Source: Oscheius sp. JU75
Taxonomy: Eukaryota; Nematoda; Chromadorea; Rhabditida; Rhabditidae
Length of the DNA: 64,000 bases
NCBI GenBank assembly: GCA_037178855.1
Contig: JASJZC010000005.1
Location: forward strand, 8,866,001-8,930,000
Reading direction: 5' to 3'
Notes under the pieces: generated by a model
The model's database searches: none
What the model saw: the letters and a program-made list of their open reading frames with translations, nothing else
What the model was told of the DNA's origin: nothing
Shown here: positions 55,301 to 64,000 of the stretch, piece after piece
Position numbering within the stretch: position 1 is the first letter of the stretch
How the letters are laid out: every line of letters starts with the position of its first letter
Translations under genes and position numbers: made by a program

Positions 55301-56170
55301 TTCCCAGCCCAATGGTATCTTTACAGCTCTTGGACGAAAGCGAAGAGCGAACTGCGCAATAGCCAGGAAGAGTTCGACGACTTTCACCCCCTGTTACGAC
55401 GTCGAAATTAGGTCCTGGCGAGGGATAATCCCTAAATGACCAACTGAGGAGGTGAGCAGTAAGCACACGCAAAGAGGTTGGGAGAGGGAGACAATGAGAG
55501 ACAGCCAAGGGCACGTGTCCGATGACCGGAGGATTAGGTCATCGCTCTTATTCTAAAGAGAAACTGTTTGGACAGTGAGGTCGAAAAGATTCTAGTGCGA
55601 TCTTTGTACACAGAGACAGACAAAGACATACTCCTTATAACATGATATTAAACTATATTTTTACCAAACAATACTGTTATTAGTCTCCGGTAGAGGTGAA
55701 TATCGAATATACCAGTTGCGACACCATCGATTGGATTGAACTACTATGAACTTCTTCCACTGTCTATCCTTCACAGTTAGTATATAACCTATTCAATCTT
55801 CGGGTAGGCTTAGATAGTGATATTCCTAGAAATCTTCTGGTACATGCCTGCCAAAACGACCATTATCCACTTGCATCTTATCACTAGTAGATAAGATCAG
55901 CTGCGAGTTTGCTTGCGGATTGCGTAGCTCATTATCCAGTGTGCTGAGCCAGTTAGGTCGTTTCTCCGCTGTACAACGTCATTCAACGAAGATGATCCTT
56001 GATAACCTGGGCGATTGCCTGGATCCTAGTCGCTGCTGGACAGTAACTGCTTGAACCGGAATTCTTCCACGATCCGAACTTGTCTGGTACATTTTTCGGG
56101 TATAGTTATGACGTTTCTACTACCAGGCCAAATGAAACTTTCAGGAAAAATAGTGAGCGAGATCATAACA
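55301..56170. other. Intergenic, no supported gene
   Basis: Upstream flank of the second C6-like gene and spacer. No motif seen. Confidence 0.45.
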
Positions 56171-56179
56171 ACTTCCCTC

Positions 56180-56822
56180 CAACCGAAAGGTCATTTTGAC
56201 CGGAGGGGACGAATGGTATGGGTCCGGACCCTTCTGCAATGGAGACTGCCCTGAAGAACACATGGAATGGCGGGTGACAGCGGAAGACAAAGAGTACGAA
56301 GTAGTGGAACGTTTTCAAGGAACAAAGAGCTATTGGTGCCGGTGAGAACTTTACAGCTTTGGATTTCACTTCAAATTATCAGAAATGTGGATGATGAAAA
56401 GTGGCAGAGACGCTATCTGTCCGGAAAAACGAGTAATCCTTACGATTGCACGTGGAATTTTAAGCAGCAAGTAACACATCCTCTACAGAGATCAGCAGGA
56501 AATACCCGCTGTGGAAGACTTACATGCCGCAGGCTCCTTTTCACGTCTTGCTGCAAACATGGTATGGCCAGTGTATCATAAGCAAAACACTGGCGTTCAG
56601 TCTGGCGCATCTCAGCTCATTGAAGGTAACAACTGCGACACCATTGACATTTTCGGATTAATGGGAATCGCAAATGCCGTACAAATTAAATGGTTCAACT
56701 ACAACAATACAATTTATGGACAACAGGTTAACATCTGGTATAAAAGCAACAACGGTCTATCTTTAAAAAAAATCTCTTTATGGGAACATTGTGGATTCTG
56801 CACAACTTTTTTTCCAGTGTAA
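56180..56822 (+). CDS. Cys-containing secreted-type protein, incomplete model
   Basis: One exon (about 56187 to 56344) reads VILTGGDEWYGSGPFCNGDC, then PEEHMEWRVTAEDKEYEVVE and SYWC before a GTGAGA donor. A TTATCAG acceptor near 56386 starts the next exon. A later open frame ending at 56822 (LAANMVWPVYHKQNTGVQ, CDTIDIFGLMGIANAVQIKW) is clearly protein-like and may be the last exon. I could not fix the joins or find the start and signal peptide. Family not recognised. Confidence 0.4.
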
Positions 56823-57109
56823 CTCTTTCTTATTCCCTTTTATTGTCACAAATCTTACTGATTTCTTGAATGGCAAATTAAGTAGTGTTAACATTTATCT
56901 AATCTCAGTTAATAATATTAATGCTATCAGTTGTTAAAGCTTCCACCCTTCTTTTGTCACTCGCTCAGTCCAGTAAAGATAGACGTGTAGATGACCCTTT
57001 GTTCATGATCTCGAAGGATACTGTAATATTTCAGCTCCCGTCAAATTTTCTCACTTTCAACTCACTTTTCTATCAAATATGGTAGGTACACGAACGGTTC
57101 GTTTCTCAC
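56823..57109. other. Spacer, no supported gene
   Basis: AT-rich. The missing 3' exons of the paired-domain gene (minus strand) may lie here, but none was found. Confidence 0.4.
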
Positions 57110-57622
57110 CTTCCTCAAATGTTTACAGTATCTTGCGTCGTGCTCATCAGACGATCCGGGACATGCGCAACTGGCGGTGCGGCAAACCCTGGCCTCAACC
57201 AGACCCGTTTCCTTGTACCTGGGATAGACTTCCGTTACACTATCTCGCTGTTCGGATCTTTCAGCGAAAATTAGCATAATGACCTCGGGCGTGCGCTTCC
57301 GTTTTTTTAGCCTGCATTTTAGCCTGCACATTTTCCTTCTTCTCTTCATTTTTGATCGTATCTGACTCGCGTGCCGTCGTGAAAAGATTTGCGTAAGGGA
57401 GACGAGGTTATAGTGGCGGCACATGGTAGTAAAATGGCTTTAAGGTAACTGACCTTCGGAGAACCTTGCTGACACAGCTATGTGTAATCCCAAGATATTT
57501 GGCTATGTTTATCTTCTTCATGCCGCCTTCGAACAGTTCAACGATCTTCTTCCGGTCACATGTCAGCAGTGGGCGGCCGGAAATGTAGGGTCTACCGTAA
57601 CGGTTTTTTGAAGGCTCGACGG
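57110..57622 (-). CDS. Paired-domain (Pax-like) gene, partial
   Basis: Two exons (57622-57454 and 57218-57110) join through a 235-base intron with matching phase. The first encodes RYGRPYISGRPL, then RKKIVELFEGGMKKINIAKY and LGITHSCVSKVLRR; the second starts YKETGLVEARV. Together they follow the N-terminal paired subdomain: GRP..nGRPL, iVEL...G....iak.L.vthgcVSKiL.RY.eTG. The second paired subdomain and any homeodomain are not visible, and no exon with a start codon was found. It could be a short npax-type protein or a fragment. As a paired-domain protein it would act as a DNA-binding regulator in the nucleus. Confidence 0.68.
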
Positions 57623-58818
57623 CTGAAATAAGGAAGATAGGTAGAAAGCAGGCAATTTTCTTGCACAACAGATGAGAGTAGAATAAAGCTGAGGCATTTT
57701 TCCAACATATTGCCAGTGTTAGAGGTTATACTCAATTCTCGAGGGATTCTAGAAACAGAAACTGTCATTTTAAACGATGTTTGTTCGAAGACTCTAAGCT
57801 CTTCTTATTGGTCAAACTTATATCAAATCCATACAAAATACGTGAATATCAGATTGCTATCGAAGCTAATCAAGCTATCAAATGACTACTTTATCAATAA
57901 AAAGGTTCAAGAGAGTTGCTACTTTGTAGGTGACAGACGGTGTAAAGGTTCGGGATAACACATGTGTTACTAAGGTTTTTGAAGTACTGGAATTTCGTGA
58001 AAAGTTCCTGTTCATTTTCTGTTACAACAATAATACGGCTGTTGGCATATGACTTTTGTCCTCTGCAGCAGCTCTCAAGTTTTCTATTAAAACAACTTTG
58101 ATTGATCTACCGTGTTCCCCATAGAACGCACCTTTACTAGCTGAGTTGTGCAGTTCTTGTTGTAGAACTGCCGATAACAGTGGAGTGTTGTCCACCTGAC
58201 TAGTCAGCTTCTCCATAACAGCCAGAGGACTAGCGGTCAGATTGAAGAAGCTTTGGATAGGTATGGTACACTGTGGTATGATCATGCTGATGAACTGAAA
58301 CATCGGCTGACTGCAATGTGTCAAATGAACGAACCTGTTGCGGAAAGACGCTCATGGTACCGTAGCAAAGACGGTGTTGTTTCGTATTAATGAGCTGCCA
58401 GTAGTCTTTTGGAGGCCGCGCACCGACGCATCTATCAGGGACCGGCGGGGACTAGCAAAAAAGATCTGGCTGGTCGGTAGGCGCCTCTTTTTGACAAGAA
58501 ACCACGGCTTGTCCGTAAGTTGCAATATTTCTATAGTTCGAATTTTCACAATATCTCGCGCCGAGATGATACAGGAGAGCTCCGCAGTTTTTCTCTTCCG
58601 AAACACTAAGACTAAGACAGTTCAACATAGCTCTCCATGTGAACATGATCAAACCTGAAGCACATATCATATTTGTCTAGAATATTTCATTAGCAAAACG
58701 AACGAGTACAGCACACGTCTTTTACTTTACTAAAAAGGCAAGATCACAGTCGATTTAGGCGCTGGAATTGTTGTTGTCTCCATCTGTCGTGTTACCTGAA
58801 ACTTATTTTCAATCCAAA
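57623..58818. other. No supported gene
   Basis: Open frames on both strands (for example minus 58324-58022) are protein-like in places but have no motif and no splice chain. The 5' exon of the paired-domain gene may be here. Confidence 0.35.
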
Positions 58819-59959
58819 CTAGAAGATGCTCACACATTCAAATCTTGTCAACAGGAATCTTCTGTAGGGTGTATAGGAAAAGATGTAGACAAATTGGGCT
58901 GTAGGGAGAAGACCTATTCCAATTGTTGCAACAACGTTGAGGATGTCTTGTCTCGGAGAGTGGAGGAAAAAGTGAACTGCCGCAATTGGAATCAAAACTG
59001 CATATTCCAAAAGCATGACAAGTCCCTTGAAAGTAGCAATAAACTACACGAAACAGCTCATGTTTATAACAAGCCTGATCATGGCTCAAAGCTTTTATCA
59101 CCTACCATTGCAATCAACGACGTAAAAACCATCTGGTGTTGTTTTTGATTCCGTCTCGATAATTTGTTTGTTCTTTTGAGAGTGTAAAAGATGAAGCCGC
59201 AGCTTGTTACTGTAACGATAGAAGCGAGTATGAGTAAAATGGCTAGAATAGTGATTGGAATCCAGATTAGCCAATTGGAAAAACTGATATCGACAAATAC
59301 AACTTTGTCTGTGAAAAAAGTAGAATAATCCACTTGAAACTGATCGACAGCTGTTTCTTTTAGTGTTAAATTATCATTGAGGGACATCAAAAAGAGGAAT
59401 GTCGGTATAGGAACTATTCCACAAATGAGGTAGACTATAAAATAGAAGACGTAGGTGAAGCACTTGCTACGGAAATAGTGCTGTTTCGGGAGTAGTATAG
59501 TCATACGGTAGAAGAATAGAGGTACGACTATCGAGCAGGTCACTAAAACAGAGAGGTCAAAAATAAACGGTTGAAGGTCAAGACTACAAAGTTAACTTAC
59601 GTAACAAAATATTGATTCCTAAGGCGAGCAAATAAACTGTAGGTATACCGATATCGTACAGTATACCTTCAAAACTAATGGCAACATATGGCAGGTAGAA
59701 AATAGGTGTGGCAAGAACTGCCACAAACACGAGAAGAAAACAAATTCTAAATTTGTCTATTGATCAAATTAAAAACTGCAACTTACAGGCACATTTGGAA
59801 AACCATCATAATTTTAAAAATAGTTGAGAGTTGTCTGGGTGACTTGAACATTAGGAGATAGACGCTCAAAGCTGTAGCGAAAAAAGAAACTGTCATTTCG
59901 ATTCTCAGGGCCAGTTTACATCCATCCGTATTTATGTTGAAATACGGGTTAGAAGGCAT
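58819..59959 (-). CDS. Serpentine chemoreceptor, srh-like, G1, 320 aa
   Basis: Four exons (59959-59787, 59746-59601, 59542-59106, 59025-58819) total 321 codons. Motifs are SVYLLMFKSPRQLSTIFK, then TPIFYLPYVAISFEG, FYRMTILLPKQHYF, RRNQKQHQMVFTSLIAM and a TM7 with YIFSYTPYRRFLL. It is the most diverged of the three tandem receptors. It lacks the intron that the other two have between SYR and DIFNG (here SPRQDILN is continuous) and lacks the last intron and exon. Exon 2 is 146 bases in all three. Confidence 0.85.
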
Positions 59960-60267
59960 AAGATGTCTGTTTCAAGTAAAACTTGATTAAACTTGTGTGA
60001 AAAAATGTCCGACAGGTGAGGTTATCAATCGACAACACAGAATGATTCCAGTCGGACAGCTGCAGTTCTTGGGAAATATGAGAGTCGAATTTTGTGTTCA
60101 GTGGACAAACATGGAAATGTTGTGCTGACAGACAATTTCCGTTAATGGGCGGCTGTCGCTAACGAGCATTACAATCGAGATGTAATAATTTGCTGATGGT
60201 TTTAGTGAAATGTATTTCGAAACCTGTCTACTGAGCTTTTATGCTCTTAGGTTAAAAACGCAACAAT

Positions 60268-61888
60268 TCATTTCTTAATTTGCCCTATCGTAAGTGCCGC
60301 TCCGACAAAAGTCGTGTCCCTTCGAAAGTTGGAAATCACAATTGTACTTCTTCTTCTTTCTTTCTGAACATGGTCGTCTAATAATCACTGAGTAGAGAGT
60401 TACCTTTGAAAAACACTTGAGAAGCAGCACTCTGTAAGGTTGGTAGGTGACTACGTATACTATTTGAGCAAATGGTAGCAGAGCAAAAACTGTGACTCCA
60501 AGACCGTTGAAAATATCTGAACCGGTTGGATACCTGAAAACCTTAAAAATAGTCACCTGCTCTGTAGGAGTGACTTCCTAGTAGGATTATTAAAGTTGGA
60601 AGCAAAACGACGTATTCAATAGCAAGAATAGCTCCCTAAAATGAATCTTCTTTAGTTTTGGCCACGTTGGAGCGCAGAAAACTTCAACACTTCAATTACA
60701 CTCACCATGGAGAGTATAGAAACAAAAACCATTTGATGTTGTTTTTTGTTCCTCGTCGACAATCTCATAGTCATGTTCAGCACGTAATAAATGTAAGAAG
60801 AGCTTGCAACCACTACAATTGCAGAAGCAATCGTAGCTACCAGTAATAGGGTTAGTGCGAAGAGTATACCATAGTTTTCCAAACTTGTATCGATTGCTAA
60901 CACATTATCGGAGAAAAAGTCGTGGTATCTACACTTGTACAGCTGGTAAGCAGCCCTTTTCATGTCTCCGTTATCTTTCACCATGTTAATAACGTAAAAG
61001 AGAGGAAGAAGTGACAAAGAGCCTGCCGGGTAGACACAAACGAGAACTAAGTTATTGGCCCACTTGAGCAGAAAATACTGGTTCATAAAATTGCTGTTTG
61101 GTAAGAGAACATAGCTCCTGTAGTAGAAAAGAGGTATGAAGATGGCCCAAACTGCTGAAACATATGATTATCTTTAGTAGTCTGAAATCGATTGACAGGT
61201 ATTGTTAACTTCTTATATTAATAATGCTAGTCATTTGAAAATAATGAGAGCACATGCTAATTTGCTTTATTCCATATTCTGGATCACCTGTACGACACCC
61301 GTACCTCGGCGCGCGCTCAGTAGGGGATGCCTGCCGTATCCTCCTTGTTTTCACTCCTGGCGCTAATCTCCAGCTTTGAGTATGCGTACTTTCAATTATG
61401 AAAACAAAGACTGGTTATGAAGAGCGTTAAGTGGCATATATTCGGTCACATGTGGCTAGTTTTAGGTAGTGCTATGGGCCCGCTTCACATTTGCAAAATG
61501 AATGAAAAACTTACGACCACTTAAGTTCAAAAAAAGTCCGATTTGAAAACGTATTGGAACGCCCAAGATATCCAACAGACCATATGTTGTTACGGCTGTG
61601 TACGGTAGATAGAATATGGGTGTCGAAAATATTGATACGTATAAAATGAGGAGGAAGATCCTAAAACACCGTTTGCTATAAATAAATGTACCTAGGTGTA
61701 TACGAGATCATTTGGTAGATCATCATGAACCTGAACATCTTTGAAAGATGACGTGGGGATATAAAAATCAGCATGTAGAGAGAGATGGAAGTTGATATAG
61801 TACAAACAACTAATGTTACTCGTAAAACTAAATGGTATTCAACAGCGTACAGACTATAGTACGGATTTGTAGAAAAGTTAGAGCTCAT
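60268..61888 (-). CDS. Serpentine chemoreceptor, srh-like, G2, 355 aa
   Basis: Six exons (61888-61704, 61660-61515, 61154-60706, 60635-60557, 60516-60404, 60363-60268) give 356 codons. Motifs: NPYYSLYAVEYH, LYMLIFISPRHLSKMF, TPIFYLPYTAVTTYGLL, FYYRSYVLLP, RNKKQHQMVFVSILSM and VVTYQPYRVLLLK. Introns 4 and 5 are 40 bases each. The last exon (KERRRSTIVISNF...IKK) is supported by its likeness to the last exon of G3 (STIVV...TKK). Exon lengths 185, 146, 449, 79 and 113 equal those of G3 exactly. Confidence 0.87.
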
Positions 61889-62123
61889 AGACAAACGTTA
61901 TATTGGCTCCAAATGAGCTCACATCGTTGAAAGTTGTCAGGTGGAAAAATAATCAGTGGAAAATAAGACAATTCGTAAAGCGCAAATAGTTAATGAATAC
62001 AAAACTTTTTTCTAACTAACTCTTTTGAGGGAAGGATAATGCTGTCTGGCTACATTTAGGTTTACTGACTACTCTGAACTTCCAGGAAGTCTTCAACAAT
62101 TTTCTACACTGCTTGAAATGTTT

Positions 62124-63456
62124 TTATTTCTTTGTATGCTCCAACTTGATGACCGTTCTAACGAGTGGAGTTACGCCTCGAGAGATTGAAACCACGATCG
62201 TACTTCCTCCTTTCCTCTGAACTTTTGCATAAAACTTTTTTCTGTCTAATAAAATACTTTCCACAAACATTTAAAAAGCTCTCTTCTATAAGGTCTGTAT
62301 GTGATTACGTATACAATTTGTGCAATGGGAAGTAGAGCAAAAAGTGTTACTCCAAGACCGTTGAAAATATCTGAAATGTCTTGGTATTTGGGAACCATGA
62401 AAAGGCACCTGTTCTGTAGGAGTGGCTACTTAAGAGAACAATTAAAGCAGGCAGCAGAATGACATATTCAATAGAAAGGATGCATCCCTGAAAAGTAAGG
62501 ACTTTAAATACTGGTAGACAAGTGGTGGATTGCAAAAGCTTTAATATTCAGAACTATCTGACCATGGATACAATCGAAGTAAAGATCATTTTATGCTGAT
62601 TCCTGTTCCTGATTGACAGCCTCGTCGTCCTGTTAAGCACATAGTAAATGTATACGCAGCTTGCGATCACAACTAGTCCAGAAGTAGAACTACCCAGCAA
62701 TAATGTAATCAGGGCAAAAAGTATTCCGAAATTTGCCAAACTCGTATCAATTGCTAGCACATCGTCTGAGAAGTAGTCAGTGAATTCACACTTGTACATT
62801 TGATAGGCTGCCTCTTTTAAGTCACGATTGTTGTTTACCATGTTGATAAGGTAGAAAAAGGGAAGTGGTACTAAGGAGATAAAAGGATAGATACCGATGA
62901 GAAAAATCCAATTCCACCATTTCAGTAGAAAGTACTGGTTTATAAAATGGTTTTTCGGTAGAAGAACAAAGCTTCTATAGTAGAAGAGAGGCACGAACAT
63001 GGCCCAGACCGCTGAAACATAACCTTTTTCGTTGAACAGGCGATCACAAGCTCAGATTTCCGGTCCAGCAAAGTAAAGCGAACTTACGACCACAGAAGTT
63101 TAAAAACAGTCCAATTTGAAGTCTTATTGGTAGTCCCAGACTATCAAAAAGACCATATGTTGTTACAGCTGTGTACGGTAGATAAAAAACTGGTGTTGCC
63201 AGCATTGTTACGTACAGTACCAGAAAGAAAATTCTGGTAAAACGTTTGTTTAGAGAAACAAAATAACTTACGATGCCATTTGGTACATCATCATGAACCT
63301 AAATGTTTTTGAGAGCTGGCGTGGGGCAGTAAAGATCAGCATGTACAGGGACACAGAAGTTGATACCGCACAAATAATTAAATTTATTCGTAAAACTACG
63401 TGGAATTCGAAAGCGTACAAGTTGTAATAAGGATTTACAGAGTAGTTACGGCTCAT
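62124..63456 (-). CDS. Serpentine chemoreceptor, srh-like, G3, 354 aa
   Basis: Six exons (63456-63272, 63233-63088, 63011-62563, 62487-62409, 62370-62258, 62216-62124) give 355 codons. It is the close tandem copy of G2: NPYYNLYAFEFH, LYMLIFTAPRQLSKTF, TPVFYLPYTAVTTYGLF, FYYRSFVLLPKNHF, RNRNQHKMIFTSIVSM and VITYRPYRRELFK. An in-frame ATG at 63471 would add five residues. The 63456 start was chosen because it makes exon 1 the same 185 bases as in G2. Introns 4 and 5 are 38 and 41 bases. Confidence 0.87.
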
Positions 63457-64000
63457 AGACAGACAAGCCATCTGTTTATTCGGTCTGAAATCTAAGAACA
63501 GGTGATAAACGGATCATTGACAAATTGAGGCGAATCAGATCTGACGAGAGTGTTTGAATCCAAAATAATGTACGAAAATTAAGTTAGAAAGCTCTAAATA
63601 ACATTGGCTTTAGTGATCGCGTCAAATGACTTCATAGAAAAAAGAGATACACTAGTGTTATCTGTAGACGTTTGCTGGAAGCTTGTAATCAAAAAGTTCC
63701 ATTTTACTGTTAGAGGAATAAACCCGTTGACTTTGCTGCCGCAAAATTGAGCAGCTGAATTCAAATGATTGCAAATTGCTGCAACAAAAACCTTATAAAC
63801 CTTCACCCGTACGAGCAATGTCTCGCACATCAAACAGAACGGGGGACTGGAAGGGGTTATCGGGACTCCCAATGAATGATGAAAATTTTGATGTTTTATT
63901 GAAGGAAAAGGAAATCTACATGTTTGTGAAAACTGTGATCTACCGGCCAAGTAATAAAATAGTGGCAGAATTTTTTGTCTAGACCCAGTTTCTGCACTTG
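63457..64000. other. No supported gene at window end
   Basis: Plus-strand 63776-63982 is open (MSRTSNRTGDWKGLSGLPMN) but shows no motif. A gene could continue beyond the window. Confidence 0.35.

Larger units (their letters stand above)
52620..55630. repeat. Tandem duplication holding two C6-like genes
   Basis: Two units share coding exons, parts of introns and 3' flanks. GACAGAGA-type tracts lie near 52625-52675, 53925-53955 and 55605-55625, that is at or near the unit borders. The second unit has a longer first intron (about 720 against 395 bases). Confidence 0.65.

Noticed and set aside
60534-60556. A 23-base intron in receptor G2
   Set aside because: The nearer acceptor breaks the phase; the next one (40-base intron) restores it and matches G3.

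Overview
The window looks like nuclear DNA of a nematode. Genes are dense and spliced, most introns are 30-100 bases with GT...TTTCAG ends, and nematode-type serpentine chemoreceptors dominate. There is also a LIN-12/GLP-1-like Notch receptor, CAP/SCP and C6-type secreted proteins and RTE-clade retroelements. No species can be named from sequence alone. All splice models were built by hand from reading frame, splice-site phase and comparison between paralogues.

Layout. 0-5 kb: a BED zinc-finger gene (-), an uncertain small gene (+) and a str-like receptor (-). 6-12 kb: a secreted Pro/Gln/Gly repeat protein (+), an srh-like receptor (-) with a near-identical inverted partial copy, an RTE retroelement fragment (-) and two decayed C-type lectin pieces (+). 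12-14.8 kb: a fatty-acid amide hydrolase (+). 16-21.4 kb: four tandem receptor genes or pseudogenes (+). 22.4-25 kb: a Notch-like receptor with no EGF repeats (-). 27.9-29.2 kb: an srh-like receptor (+). 29.7-37.2 kb: ten tiny genes on both strands, each encoding one short membrane protein from a two-exon template; I do not recognise this family. 38.5-43.5 kb: a CAP protein with an extra N-terminal domain, a mariner relic, and a stand-alone copy of that domain broken by two TAG codons; they share a promoter module. 44.4-48.9 kb: an srh-like receptor (-), two LINE relics (+), and an srt-class receptor (-) whose intron holds a tRNA-Val on the other strand. 49.6-55.3 kb: an RTE element with a mutated catalytic motif, two unrecognised decayed copies, and two tandem C6-type secreted-protein genes (-). 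56-57.6 kb: an unrecognised secreted protein (+) and a partial paired-domain (Pax-like) gene (-). 58.8-63.5 kb: three tandem srh-like receptors (-).

The receptors show ongoing local birth and death: tandem triplets, inverted copies, 5'-truncated copies and lost splice sites. The most unusual items are the micro-membrane-protein cluster, the EGF-less Notch receptor, many introns carrying a degenerate GAGACAGAGA tract in either orientation, several introns of only 25-40 bases, and stop codons embedded in the AATAAA polyadenylation signal.
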